Numbered from the stretch's first letter, positions 32,690-43,116 are shown. The stretch is 64,000 nucleotides of DNA from Microbacterium halophytorum (GCF_002970975.1 NZ_KZ672982.1:62001-126000), one strand, 5' to 3'. A program made the numbers and translations. The notes: a model not told the origin generated them from the sequence alone.

Positions 32690-33372
32690 TCAGGGCGACT
32701 TCCGACGAGCTCTTCTGGAACAACCCCGTCTTCCACGGCCAGCTGTGGGAGGCGACGGGGGAGACGGTGCTCATGGTCGTGTTCACGACCCTCGCCGTCG
32801 CGGTCCTCGGCCTGCCGCTCGGCATCCTCCTGAACGCCACGAGCGCGAAGGGGCTCACGCCGCAGCCCGTCGTCTACCGCGTGCTCAGCCTCGTCGTCGA
32901 CTTCGGTCGCTCCATCCCGTTCATCATCCTGATGATCGCGCTGATCCCGTTCACGCGCTTCGTCGTGGGCAGCGCGCTGGGCTGGCAGGCGACGGTCGTG
33001 CCGCTGGCCGTCGGCGCGATCCCGTTCTTCGCCCGACTCGTGCAGAACGCCCTGCTCGAGATCGACGGCGGCAAGATCGAGGCGGTGCAGATGATGGGCG
33101 CCACGAAGCGCCACATCACGCTGCACGTCCTCGTGCGCGAGGCGCTCCCCGGCATCGTCGGAGCGCTCACCGTCACGGTCGTCACCCTGATCGGCTACAC
33201 GGCCATGGCGGGCACGATCGGAGGAGGCGGCCTCGGCGCCCTCGCGATCGACTACGGCTACCGCCGCTATCAGTCCGATGTCATGATCGCCTGCATCGTG
33301 CTGCTCGTCGCCCTCGTGGCGCTCGTGCAGTGGGCAGGCGACGCGACCGTGAAGAAGATCGACCACCGCTGA
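32686..33372 (+). CDS. metI: Methionine ABC transporter permease MetI
   Basis: The 228-residue permease has five hydrophobic segments. The binding-protein-dependent transport motif reads EAVQMMGATKRHITLHVLVREALPGI, quoted by its core MMGATKRHITLHV, and contacts MetN. The N-terminal LWEATGETVLMVV and the ending GYRRYQSDVMIACIVLL are typical of MetI. The GTG start overlaps metN; metQ follows after 37 bp. Confidence 0.92.
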   Translation: MIRATSDELFWNNPVFHGQLWEATGETVLMVVFTTLAVAVLGLPLGILLNATSAKGLTPQPVVYRVLSLVVDFGRSIPFIILMIALIPFTRFVVGSALGWQATVVPLAVGAIPFFARLVQNALLEIDGGKIEAVQMMGATKRHITLHVLVREALPGIVGALTVTVVTLIGYTAMAGTIGGGGLGALAIDYGYRRYQSDVMIACIVLLVALVALVQWAGDATVKKIDHR

Positions 33373-33409
33373 GAAGCGGTCACACACAGCACAGGAAGCA
33401 GGTTCGCAC

Positions 33410-34252
33410 ATGCGACGGATCATCACAGCGGCGGCCGCCACGGCTGCGGCAGCACTCCTCCTCACCGGATGCGGCGCAGGCGGCGCCTCCGACGCCGAGG
33501 TGGGAACCGACGAGGGCGGCGTCACGAAGCTCACGGTCGGCGTCTCGCCGGTTCCGCACGGCGAGATCCTCGAATTCGTCCGGGACGAGCTCGCGGCCGA
33601 CGCCGGCCTCGACATCGAGATCGTGTCCTACGACGACTACGCGCTCCCGAACCGCGCGCTCGTCGACGGCGAGCTCGATGCGAACTACTTCCAGCACCAG
33701 CCGTACTTCGACTCCGAGGTCGAGAGCCAGGGGTACGAGCTCGCCCATTTCCCCGGCGTGCACATCGAGCCGTTCGCGCTCTACTCCGCGAGCGTGACCG
33801 ACATCGCCGACCTCCCCGATGGCGCGAAGATCGGCATCAACAACGACCCCTCGAACCAGGGTCGGGCCCTCGACCTGCTCGCGCAGGCAGGCCTCATCGA
33901 GCTCGATGAGAACGTCGAGGTCGTCTCGGCGACCGTGGGCGACGTGGTGGACAACCCGCACGGCTTCGAGTTCATCGAAGCGGACGCGGCATCCCTGCCC
34001 CGCACGCTCGAGGATGTCGACGCCTCGGTGATCAACGGCAACTACGCCATCGAAGCGGGCCTGTCGCCGACGGAGGACGGGCTGATCTCCGAAGCCGGTG
34101 CGGACAACCCGTACGCGAACTTCCTCGCCGTCCGTGCCGGCGACGAGACGAACGAGGACCTGATCGCCCTGAACGATCTGCTCCACTCGGACGAGGTCGC
34201 GCAGTTCATCGAGGACACCTGGGCCGACGGCTCCGTCGTCCCGACGGCCTGA
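33410..34252 (+). CDS. metQ: Methionine-binding lipoprotein MetQ (NlpA family)
   Basis: The 280-residue protein has a lipoprotein signal peptide with lipobox LLTGC, so Cys21 should be lipidated. The mature protein has the NlpA/MetQ features VGVSPVPHGEIL, DANYFQHQPY and NNDPSNQGRAL, which line the methionine pocket. It delivers L- or D-methionine to MetNI. It is the last gene of the operon, with a hairpin terminator 12 bp after its stop. Confidence 0.93.
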   Translation: MRRIITAAAATAAAALLLTGCGAGGASDAEVGTDEGGVTKLTVGVSPVPHGEILEFVRDELAADAGLDIEIVSYDDYALPNRALVDGELDANYFQHQPYFDSEVESQGYELAHFPGVHIEPFALYSASVTDIADLPDGAKIGINNDPSNQGRALDLLAQAGLIELDENVEVVSATVGDVVDNPHGFEFIEADAASLPRTLEDVDASVINGNYAIEAGLSPTEDGLISEAGADNPYANFLAVRAGDETNEDLIALNDLLHSDEVAQFIEDTWADGSVVPTA

Positions 34253-34264
34253 CGCCTCCCCGCC

Positions 34265-34301
34265 GAGCCCCCGCGCCGCCGATGCGCGGTGCCGGGGGCT
34301 C
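34265..34301 (+). terminator. Terminator of metNIQ
   Basis: GAGCCCCCG (34265-34273) pairs with CGGGGGCTC (34293-34301), a 9-bp perfect stem whose inner arms GCGCCGCC and GCGCGGTGC can extend it. It lies between metQ and the iron box of the next gene. Confidence 0.7.
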
Positions 34302-34322
34302 CTGCGTTCCCGCCGTGCCGGG

Positions 34323-34341
34323 TTAGGTGAGCCTCACGTAA
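34323..34341 (+). promoter_or_regulatory. IdeR/DtxR-like iron box
   Basis: TTAGGTGAGCCTCACGTAA is a 19-bp near-perfect palindrome matching the actinobacterial DtxR/IdeR consensus TTAGGTTAGCCTAACCTAA at most positions. It lies 25 bp before the siderophore-interacting protein start, where a repressor bound to ferrous iron would block transcription. Confidence 0.85.
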
Positions 34342-34366
34342 CTCGGGGTGTGGGAGGATGATCCGG

Positions 34367-35233
34367 ATGAACAACGCAGCCCCGGCTGGCAGGAAGCCGC
34401 GCCCCACGCACGTTTTCGAGGTCGATCGCACCGAGCGGGTGAGCCCGCACATGGTGCGCGTGCGCTTCCGGGGGGAGGGCGTCGAGAGGTTCATCGACGC
34501 GATCCCGGCCGAGCGCATCGGGATCACGGACCTCTACGTCAAGCTCCTGTTCGCGCGGCCCGAGCTCGGGCTCGCGCTGCCCTACGACATGGAGGCGCTG
34601 CGCGAGGAGCTCGCGCCGCACGACATGCCGTCGCGCCGCACCTACACGATCCGGGAGATCGACCGCCTGGAGCAGGCGGTCGCGATCGACTTCGTCGTGC
34701 ACGGCGATGAGGGCATCGCGGGCCCCTGGGCGGCGGCGGCAGGTCCAGGCGATCGCGTCTGCCTCATGGGCCCCGGCGGGAACTACGCACCGTCTCCCGA
34801 CGTCGACGAGCACCTGTTCTTCGGTGACGACTCGGCGCTGCCGGCCATCGCGGCGTCGATCGAGGCGGCCGATCCGGATGCGCGCGGGCTCGCCGTCATC
34901 GAGGTGGGCTCCGCTGCCGACGAGATCGTGATCGATGCGCCCCTCGGCATCGAGGTGCGCTGGGTTCACCGCGACGGCAGTGCGCACGGCGACGCCCTCG
35001 TTGCGGCCGTCGAAGCACTCGACGCGCCTGCGAACGCTGTGGACGTCTTCGCGCACGGCGAGCGCGAGGCGATGAAGCGACTGCGCCCGCTGATCCACAA
35101 GGAGTGGGGTATCGAGCGCTCCCGGCTGTCCCTGTCCGGCTACTGGGCGTACGGGCGCGCCGAGGACACCTTCCAGGCGGAGAAGAACGCGCCGATCGGG
35201 CAGATCTTCGAACCGGAGGCGCCGGCGGCGTAG
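34367..35233 (+). CDS. Siderophore-interacting protein (FAD-dependent ferric-siderophore reductase)
   Basis: The 288-residue protein has an N-terminal FAD-binding barrel with SRRTYTIRE (the RxYT flavin motif) near residue 90 and GPGGNYAP near 140. The C-terminal SIP domain shows FGDDSALPAIAASIEA and ends LSLSGYWAYGRAED. This family reduces imported ferric siderophores in the cytoplasm. The ATG at 34367 has GGAGG at a 9-nt distance; the ATG at 34358 abuts the Shine-Dalgarno sequence. It is a single gene behind the iron box, with no siderophore transporter next to it. Confidence 0.92.
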   Translation: MNNAAPAGRKPRPTHVFEVDRTERVSPHMVRVRFRGEGVERFIDAIPAERIGITDLYVKLLFARPELGLALPYDMEALREELAPHDMPSRRTYTIREIDRLEQAVAIDFVVHGDEGIAGPWAAAAGPGDRVCLMGPGGNYAPSPDVDEHLFFGDDSALPAIAASIEAADPDARGLAVIEVGSAADEIVIDAPLGIEVRWVHRDGSAHGDALVAAVEALDAPANAVDVFAHGEREAMKRLRPLIHKEWGIERSRLSLSGYWAYGRAEDTFQAEKNAPIGQIFEPEAPAA

Positions 35234-35319
35234 CGGGACGGCGGGCTCACAGGATCGCCCCGGGTAGCGTTGGCTCGGGCGCCGGCCGGTGCCGCCATCC
35301 GCGATCCGGAAGTGAGCAC

Positions 35320-36153
35320 GTGAACTTCTTCGAGGCCTTCATCCTCGGGCTCGTCCAGGGCCTGACCGAGTTCCTGCCGATATCGTCGAGCGCGCACCTG
35401 CGCATCGTCGGCGAGTTCCTGCCGTCGCACGTCGACCCCGGCGCGACCTTCACCGCGATCACGCAGATCGGCACCGAGCTCGCGGTGCTCGTCTTCTTCG
35501 CCGCGAAGATCGGGCGGATCATCAAGCAGTGGGCCCTCGCCCTCGTCGGCAAGGTGCCGCGGAGCGACCCCGACGCCCGCCTCGGCTGGCTCGTCATCCT
35601 CGGTTCGATCCCGATCGGCATCCTCGGCTTCACGCTGCAGGAGTACATCCGCGACGTGTTCCGGAACCTGTGGCTGGTCGCTGGCGTGCTCATCGTCTTC
35701 GGCATCATCCTCGGCGCCGTCGACCGGTATGCGGCGCAGAAGCGCGAGATGGAGGACGTTACGTACCCGCACGGCCTCACGATCGGCATCGCGCAGGCGC
35801 TCGCGCTCGTTCCGGGCGTCTCACGCTCGGGAGCGACCACCACGGCCGCCCGCGCGTTCGGGTACGACCGCACGGCGGCCGCCGAGTTCTCGTTCCTCCT
35901 CGCGGTGCCCGCGGTGCTCGGATCGGGTCTGTTCGAGCTCGTGAACGGGCTCCAGGAGGAAGGCCCAGGCCCCTACGGCTGGGGCGGCGTCGCGACGGCG
36001 ACGATCGTGTCGGGCATCACGGGCTTCATCGTGATCAAGTACCTGATGCGGTACCTCAAGCACGGCAGCTTCATGCCGTTCGTGATCTATCGCGTCGCGC
36101 TCGGCGGCGTGATCATGGTGCTGCTCGGCACCGGTGCGCTCTCGGCGTACTGA
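35320..36153 (+). CDS. uppP: Undecaprenyl-diphosphatase UppP (BacA)
   Basis: The 277-residue polytopic membrane protein carries both signature regions, GLTEFLPISSSAHL near the N-terminus and PGVSRSGATTTAARA in the second half. It has about eight hydrophobic segments. It recycles undecaprenyl diphosphate to the monophosphate for peptidoglycan and wall polymer synthesis, and its overexpression gives bacitracin resistance in other bacteria. The GTG start follows GGAAGTGAG; TAGCGT at 35265-35270 is the probable -10, giving a ~43-nt leader. Confidence 0.95.
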   Translation: MNFFEAFILGLVQGLTEFLPISSSAHLRIVGEFLPSHVDPGATFTAITQIGTELAVLVFFAAKIGRIIKQWALALVGKVPRSDPDARLGWLVILGSIPIGILGFTLQEYIRDVFRNLWLVAGVLIVFGIILGAVDRYAAQKREMEDVTYPHGLTIGIAQALALVPGVSRSGATTTAARAFGYDRTAAAEFSFLLAVPAVLGSGLFELVNGLQEEGPGPYGWGGVATATIVSGITGFIVIKYLMRYLKHGSFMPFVIYRVALGGVIMVLLGTGALSAY

Positions 36154-36215
36154 GCGGAGCCCGTCAGGGCCGCCCGCGGCGCTCCCGTTGCCAGGCGAGC
36201 GGGTGCAGGGCGCGC

Positions 36216-37079
36216 CTACTTCTTGGCGTCGCCCTTGCCGCGGTCGTCGCGGTTGAGGTACTTCTCAAAGGCGCGGGCGATGGCGTCTCCGGACGCCTCG
36301 GGCGCGTCAACGGCGTCGCAGTTCTCCTCGAGCAGCCGGATGTATTCGCGCATCTCCTCGTCCTCCGCGGCGGCCGCGTCGACGGAGGCCTCCCACGCCG
36401 CCGCTTCCGTGGGCAGCGAACCGTGCGGCACGGCGGCGCGCGTGAACAGCTCGAGGCGCTCGATCAGCGCGAGGGTCGCCTTCGGCGACGGCGCCTGGCT
36501 CGCGACGTAGTGCGGCACGCTGGCCCAGAGCGATGCCGTCGGGAGCCCGGACGACTCCGCGGCGTCCTGGAGCACGGACAGGATCCCGACGGGGCCCTCG
36601 TACGTCGCGCTGTCGAGCGCGAGCTCCTCTCGCACCGCCCGGTTCTCGCTGGTCGCCGAGATCGCGATCGGGCGGGTGTGCGGGACGTCCGACATCATCG
36701 AGCCGAGCGTCACGAGCCCCGTGATGTCCTCGCGCAGGGCGACGTCCAGGAACTCGGCGACGAAGGCCTTCCAAGCCCTGGCGGGCTCGACGCCGGCGAG
36801 CAGCCACAGCTCGGGGCCCTCGCTCGGCGTCGTCGGCCGGAACAGCGTCGCCTCCGGCCAGTCGAGCCTGCGGGAGCCGTCCGCCGAAGTCTTCAGCACC
36901 GGGCGGGTGTACTGGTAATCGAAGTACAGCTCCGGATCCACCGAGAACACCGGCTCGTACTCGCCGCTCTGCCTGAGCTGCTCGACGGCCCCGGAGGCCG
37001 CCTCGCCCGCATCGTTCCAGCCGTCGAAAGCGGCCACGACGATGCGGCTGCCGAACGTGCCCTCAGAGCTTGTCGTCAC
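36216..37079 (-). CDS. PAC2 family protein (proteasome-assembly-chaperone-like)
   Basis: The 287-residue protein has IVVAAFDGWNDAGEAASGAVEQL at the N-terminus, quoted by its core FDGWNDAGEAA. It also has LWLLAGVEPARAWKAF, LGSMMSDVPHTRP and a negatively charged helical C-terminus. PAC2 proteins share a fold with archaeal and eukaryotic proteasome assembly chaperones; the bacterial function is unknown. The GTG start follows GGAGGA. TAGGCT on the minus strand (37114-37119) is the likely -10, and its short leader holds a CCCGAG/CTCGGG hairpin. Confidence 0.85.
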   Translation of the reverse strand: MTTSSEGTFGSRIVVAAFDGWNDAGEAASGAVEQLRQSGEYEPVFSVDPELYFDYQYTRPVLKTSADGSRRLDWPEATLFRPTTPSEGPELWLLAGVEPARAWKAFVAEFLDVALREDITGLVTLGSMMSDVPHTRPIAISATSENRAVREELALDSATYEGPVGILSVLQDAAESSGLPTASLWASVPHYVASQAPSPKATLALIERLELFTRAAVPHGSLPTEAAAWEASVDAAAAEDEEMREYIRLLEENCDAVDAPEASGDAIARAFEKYLNRDDRGKGDAKK

Positions 37080-37119
37080 TGCGGTCCTCCCGGCCCGAGT
37101 CTCGGGCTTCCCACCAGCC

Positions 37120-37171
37120 TAGGGTGTGTTGGGAGATCTGGTGCCCAGCGCAGTAGGCGTCCAGATCTCCC
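37120..37171 (+). ncRNA. Structured RNA candidate, copy A
   Basis: A TAGGGT hexamer (37120-37125) is followed 5 nt later by GGGAGATCTGG (37131-37141), perfectly complementary to CCAGATCTCCC (37161-37171). Within the loop GCC (37143-37145) can pair with GGC (37156-37158), leaving loop CAGCGCAGTA (37146-37155). The same loop, the CTGGTGCC start and the TAGGGT box recur upstream of whiA with a different but still paired stem. Direction is inferred from the -10 box and from a plus-strand gene following in both places. Confidence 0.5.
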
Positions 37172-37219
37172 GGCATGCCCGATGCAGGACCGGCCAGCGG
37201 CGGCCGATACGCTGGTGCG

Positions 37220-38934
<1,715 letters not shown>

Positions 38935-38944
38935 ACTGAACCGC

Positions 38945-39967
38945 GTGCGCAAGATCCCCGCAGTCATCTCCCTCCTGGCCCTGACCGGCGTGAGCCTGGT
39001 CGCCTGCTCGGCCGCCGACCCGATCGCGCAGTGCGAGCGCCCCGGCGGCGACGACGCGAAGCTCGTGAGCCTCGGCATCGACGCGTCCGGCGAGGCACCC
39101 ACGAGCCTCGATCTGAACCTGCCCGAGGGCGACGACGCCGCGGCCTACACGACGGCCGAGCCCGTGTTCGCCGACGTCGCCGTCGGAGACGGCGCGGCGC
39201 TCGCGGACACCGAGCAGCTGCTCGAGGTCGACGTCGCGTTCTACGTGCCCAAGGACCTGCCCGCGATCGGGCTGAGCGCGGGGGACCGCGCGGGCGGCGT
39301 GTCGACCAACGCGCAGAACCCCCAGACCGGCCAGGCGCAGCGCGCCGTCATGACCGAGGAGCTCGTGCTGCAGCAGTACCCGGGCCTCGAGGAGGCGCTC
39401 GGATGTGCGACGGCCGGCAGCCGCATCGTCGCCGGCCTGCCGCTGTCGAGCCTCGGCGAGTCGGCCCAGACCTACCTGCAGGCGGGGCTCAGCGAGGACG
39501 ACTCGCTGCTCGCCGTCATCGACCTGAACGCCGTGTACCCCGCTTCGGCGTGGGGCTCGCACGCCTACAACGCCGTCACGAACATGCCGTCCGTCGTCCG
39601 GGCGCCCGACGGACGCCCCGGCATCTCGGTGCCGGATCAGGCGGCACCGGAGGACCTCGTCGTCGAGACGCTGCTGCGGGGCGACGGCCAGGAGATCGCC
39701 GAGGGCGACCGCGCCGTTCTGCAGTACACGGGCGTGCTCTGGGACACCGGCGAGGTGTTCGACTCGAGCTGGGACAACGGCACGGCGCTGGTCTGGGACG
39801 GGAACACCGTCGAGGGCTTCAGCGAGGCGCTGGTCGGCCAGAAGGTCGGCTCGCAGGTGCTGGCCGTGATCCCGCCCGAGCTCGGCTACGGCGATCAGGA
39901 GAACGGGGCGGTCCCCGCGGGGTCGACGCTGGTCTTCGTGATCGACATCGTCGGGGTCCAGGAATAA
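38945..39967 (+). CDS. Lipoprotein FKBP-type peptidyl-prolyl isomerase
   Basis: The 340-residue protein starts VRKIPAVISLLALTG and ends its signal peptide with lipobox LVAC, so Cys21 should be lipid-anchored on the outside of the membrane. The C-terminal ~100 residues are an FKBP domain with VLQYTGVLWDTGEVFDSSW, GFSEALVGQKVGSQVLAVIPP and GYGD. The region ~45-220 looks like a degenerate second FKBP-like copy. It probably assists folding of exported proteins. TAGACT lies 7 nt before the GTG start, inside the end of trmI. Confidence 0.9.
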   Translation: MRKIPAVISLLALTGVSLVACSAADPIAQCERPGGDDAKLVSLGIDASGEAPTSLDLNLPEGDDAAAYTTAEPVFADVAVGDGAALADTEQLLEVDVAFYVPKDLPAIGLSAGDRAGGVSTNAQNPQTGQAQRAVMTEELVLQQYPGLEEALGCATAGSRIVAGLPLSSLGESAQTYLQAGLSEDDSLLAVIDLNAVYPASAWGSHAYNAVTNMPSVVRAPDGRPGISVPDQAAPEDLVVETLLRGDGQEIAEGDRAVLQYTGVLWDTGEVFDSSWDNGTALVWDGNTVEGFSEALVGQKVGSQVLAVIPPELGYGDQENGAVPAGSTLVFVIDIVGVQE

Positions 39968-39992
39968 CCGGCTCGCACCCTAGGATGGTCCG

Positions 39993-40973
39993 GTGGCCCC
40001 AAGGATTCCCGCCGAGGAGCGGCAGCTCAACCTGATCGTCGCCCTGATGGCGACCCAGCGCGGCGTGACGAAGGAGGAGATCCTCCACAGCGTCTCCGGT
40101 TACCGGCAGCGGGCGGACGGCTCTCGTCAGGCGCTCGAGAAGCTGTTCGACCGCGACAAGGACGACCTGCGACGACTGGGCGTGCCGATCGAGACGATCG
40201 GCGCCCACGCCGACCCGAACGACCTGCGCGAGGCGCGCTACCGCATCCCGCAGGCGGAGTACGACCTCCCCGACGACCTGGAGTTCACGCCCGCCGAGCT
40301 GGCCGTGCTGGGCGTCGCCGGGGGCGTCTGGAGCGAGGGCTCGCTGTCGGCGGAGGCCCGCGACGGGCTCCGGAAGATCCGGGCGACGGGCGGCGACGCC
40401 GACGAGCCCATCATCGGCTTCGCGCCGCGGATGACCACGCGCGAGGAGGCCTTCGGCCCGCTGCAGCAGGCGATCGACGAGGCGGCCGAGGTCGAGTTCG
40501 ACTACCTCAAACCGGGTGAGCAGCACCCGACGACCCGGACGCTGCGGCCGTGCGCCCTCGTCGACTTCGAAGCCCGCTGGCACGTCGTCGGCTGGGATCC
40601 GGACGCCGCGGGGGAGCGCACGTTCCTGCTCAGCCGGATCTCCGGCGACGTGCGCCGGACGGGCGCCGGCTTCGACCCCGCACTGCGGGACGGCGCCGGG
40701 GAACGCGCGGCCGCTGAGCTCGCGGCGATCGCCGCGCGCCAGACGGCGCTGATCGAGGTGCACGCGGGCACGGAGGCCGAGCTGCGGCTCCGGCGCAAGG
40801 CGCTCCCGGCCGAGCAGGGCATCCGGGTCCCGTACGTCGACATGCACGTCTTCGCCGACGAGCTCGCCTCCTACGGCCCCGAGGCGCGCGTCGTCGCGCC
40901 GGATGCCCTGCGCGACGCCGTCATCGACCGCCTCCGCGCCGCCGCCGCCGTGCACGGGGAGGTGCGCGCGTGA
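39993..40973 (+). CDS. pafB: WYL-domain regulator PafB
   Basis: The 326-residue protein has an N-terminal winged helix (RQLNLIVALMATQRGVTKEEIL), the WYL domain in the middle (VEFDYLKPGEQHPTTRTLRPCALV and WHVVGWD), and a WCX extension. In mycobacteria PafB and PafC form a heteromeric, single-strand-DNA-responsive activator of the LexA-independent DNA-damage regulon. TAGGAT is 6 nt before the GTG start. It overlaps pafC by GTGA. Confidence 0.92.
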   Translation: MAPRIPAEERQLNLIVALMATQRGVTKEEILHSVSGYRQRADGSRQALEKLFDRDKDDLRRLGVPIETIGAHADPNDLREARYRIPQAEYDLPDDLEFTPAELAVLGVAGGVWSEGSLSAEARDGLRKIRATGGDADEPIIGFAPRMTTREEAFGPLQQAIDEAAEVEFDYLKPGEQHPTTRTLRPCALVDFEARWHVVGWDPDAAGERTFLLSRISGDVRRTGAGFDPALRDGAGERAAAELAAIAARQTALIEVHAGTEAELRLRRKALPAEQGIRVPYVDMHVFADELASYGPEARVVAPDALRDAVIDRLRAAAAVHGEVRA

Positions 40974-41965
40974 CACCGCTCGTCTCCTCCGACCGCGTCC
41001 GCATCGCGCTCACGCTGGTCCCCTTCCTCCTCGAGCGAGGGGAGGTCTCCGTCGCCGATGCGGCCGCCGAGTTCGGCGTCGCGGAGAACGAGATGCGCCG
41101 GATGGTGCAGAAGCTCACGCTCGTCGGCCTGCCGGGCGAGGCCGGCTACTGGCAGCAGCCGCACGAGCTGTTCGACATCGACTGGGACCTGCTCGACGGG
41201 CAGGACGTCATCAGGATCACGCAGGCGGTGGGCCTGCGGCGCGCGCCGCGGCTCAGCTCCCGCGAGGCGGCGGCGCTCGTCGCGGGCCTGCGGCTCGCCG
41301 CGGCCATCCCCGGCGTCGGCGACACCGACGCGGTCCGTTCGCTCTCCGCCAAGCTCGCGGCGGGCGCAGCGGCCGCCCCCGCCGATGTCGTCGTCGTGCC
41401 GCCCGCGGTCGACGCCGTGCGCGACGCGTTCGGGCGCGCGCTGCGGGACCGCGTCGCGCTGCGGTTCCGCTATCGCGCGCCCGACGCGGCCGAGACGACC
41501 CGCACGGTCGACCCCGTCAAGCTCACGCTGTCGAACGGGCAGTGGTACCTGCAGGGGTGGTGCCACGAGCGCCGCGCCATGCGCACGTTCAACCTCGACC
41601 GCGTCAGCGAGCCGCGGCTGACGGGTGTCACGGCGACGCACACGGCCGACGCGGCGCCCGACCTGTTCGCGCCGGGCGACGACGACGACGTCGCCGTGAT
41701 CCGGTATCGGCGCGAGCACGCTCGGCTCGCCGGCGACTACCTGGCGGCCGCCAGGACCGAGGCCGACGGGGGATACGAGGAGGCGTCCCTGCGCCTCGGC
41801 GACGCCCGCTCCCTCAAGCGCCTCGCCGCTCTCCGCGGCGGCCTGATCGAGGTGCTGTCGCCGCCCGCGGCGCGCCGCGCCGCGGCGGAATGGGCACGGG
41901 CGGGGCTCGCCCAGTACGGTGAGAGCACCGCGCGTGTCGGCCACGGGCCCGGCGACCGCGAGTAG
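40970..41965 (+). CDS. pafC: WYL-domain regulator PafC
   Basis: The 331-residue partner of PafB has a winged-helix N-terminus (DRVRIALTLVPFLLERGEVSVADAA), the WYL-domain core LRFRYRAPDAAETTRTVDPVKLTLSNGQWYLQGWC, quoted by its core NGQWYLQGWC, and a C-terminal WCX region. It is translationally coupled to pafB through a 4-bp overlap. The stop codon TAG is also the start of the TAGACT -10 box of the tat operon. Confidence 0.92.
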   Translation: MTPLVSSDRVRIALTLVPFLLERGEVSVADAAAEFGVAENEMRRMVQKLTLVGLPGEAGYWQQPHELFDIDWDLLDGQDVIRITQAVGLRRAPRLSSREAAALVAGLRLAAAIPGVGDTDAVRSLSAKLAAGAAAAPADVVVVPPAVDAVRDAFGRALRDRVALRFRYRAPDAAETTRTVDPVKLTLSNGQWYLQGWCHERRAMRTFNLDRVSEPRLTGVTATHTADAAPDLFAPGDDDDVAVIRYRREHARLAGDYLAAARTEADGGYEEASLRLGDARSLKRLAALRGGLIEVLSPPAARRAAAEWARAGLAQYGESTARVGHGPGDRE

Positions 41966-41968
41966 ACT
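41963..41968 (+). promoter_or_regulatory. -10 box of the tatAC operon
   Basis: TAGACT overlaps the pafC stop codon and lies 50 bp before the tatA ATG. It would give a leader of about 43 nt containing the CGGAG Shine-Dalgarno sequence. Confidence 0.5.
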
Positions 41969-42018
41969 GACCGCAACGAGGCGGTTCCCCCGCCGTCCCC
42001 GATCGTACGGAGCGCAAC

Positions 42019-42294
42019 ATGGGCAACATGGGCATCTGGCAGATCCTGCTGATCCTGCTCGTCATCCTTCTCATCTTCGGCGCGGCGCGCCTCCCCGCCC
42101 TCGCGAAGAGCCTCGGCCAGTCGGCTCGCGCGTTCAAGGGCGAGATGAAGCAGATGAAGAGCGAGGACGCCGCCGACAAGGCGACCGATGCCGCGCCCGA
42201 GACGACGGCGCAGCCGACGGCCTCCGAGAAGGACACCGGCTACACGCTGAACGGCGAGCCGGTCAGCAGGCCGAGCGACTCGAACCAGCCGTAG
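42019..42294 (+). CDS. tatA: Twin-arginine translocase subunit TatA
   Basis: The 91-residue protein has one N-terminal transmembrane helix (IWQILLILLVILLIFGA), the hinge and the amphipathic helix LPALAKSLGQSARAFKGEM, followed by a charged tail. It forms the oligomeric pore element of the Tat system. tatC follows after 6 bp. No tatB is present here; it is usually at another locus in Actinobacteria. Confidence 0.95.
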   Translation: MGNMGIWQILLILLVILLIFGAARLPALAKSLGQSARAFKGEMKQMKSEDAADKATDAAPETTAQPTASEKDTGYTLNGEPVSRPSDSNQP

Positions 42295-42300
42295 CCCGCG

Positions 42301-43116
42301 GTGGCCGCTGCAGACAACAGCGCGACGGCGGAGCAGGGTGGCGCGAAGCGCGAGCGCCGCATGAGCCTGGGCGGGCACCTCAAGGAGCTCCGCAAGCGGC
42401 TGTTCATCGCGCTCATCGCGCTGGTCGTCGGGATGATCGTGTCGTTCATCGTGACAGACTGGATCATCGGGTTCCTCATCCGGCCGATCGAGATCGTCAG
42501 CGAGAACCTCGGCGATGACTTCACGCGCCTGACGTACCAGGACATCACGGGTGCGTTCGACATGCGCCTGCGCATCTCGTTCGCGATCGGCATCGTGATC
42601 TCCGCGCCCGTGTGGCTCTGGCAGATCTGGGCGTTCATCATGCCGGGGCTCAAGCGCCGCGAGATCTACTACACGATCGGCTTCCTCGGCGCCGCGATCC
42701 CGCTCTTCTTCGCCGGCTGCGCCGTCGCACTCATGGTGATGCCGAACGTGATCCGGATCATGTCCGAGTTCGTTCCGCAGGAGGCGTTCGCGTCGCAGAT
42801 CTACGAGGCGAAGAGCTACTACGACTTCGTGCTGAAGCTCGTCGTGATCGTGGGCGTCGCCTTCGTGCTGCCCGTCTTCCTCGTCGCCCTCAACCTCGCG
42901 GGCATCATGCGCGGCAGGACGATCCTCAGGGGCTGGCGCATCGCCATCCTGGTCTGCCTGGTGTTCGGCATGCTGGCTTCGCCTCCCGCCGACATGATCA
43001 CGATGCTCGTCCTGGCCGGCATCCTCTTCGTGCTCTACATGACGGCGGGCGTCGTCTCGCTCCTCTTCGACCGCGCGAAGCGGAAGAAGAACCCGGAACT
43101 CTTCGTCGAATACTGA
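42301..43116 (+). CDS. tatC: Twin-arginine translocase subunit TatC
   Basis: The 271-residue protein has six transmembrane helices. It has the cytoplasmic motif SLGGHLKELRKRLF, where the conserved Glu binds twin-arginine signal peptides, and the extracytoplasmic loop with a PLFFAGCAVAL segment. It starts with GTG (VAAADNSATAEQ) just after tatA and is the signal-recognition subunit of the translocase. Confidence 0.95.
   Translation: MAAADNSATAEQGGAKRERRMSLGGHLKELRKRLFIALIALVVGMIVSFIVTDWIIGFLIRPIEIVSENLGDDFTRLTYQDITGAFDMRLRISFAIGIVISAPVWLWQIWAFIMPGLKRREIYYTIGFLGAAIPLFFAGCAVALMVMPNVIRIMSEFVPQEAFASQIYEAKSYYDFVLKLVVIVGVAFVLPVFLVALNLAGIMRGRTILRGWRIAILVCLVFGMLASPPADMITMLVLAGILFVLYMTAGVVSLLFDRAKRKKNPELFVEY

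Noticed and set aside
37144..37160. AGTA in the loop as a T-box stem I motif
   Set aside because: No GGTGG antiterminator bulge or aminoacyl-tRNA synthetase or amino-acid gene follows either copy.
37131..37171. The inverted repeat as a plain terminator of the PAC2 or HAD gene
   Set aside because: It lies between two diverging 5' ends, where no transcript should end, and its loop is conserved at a second site.
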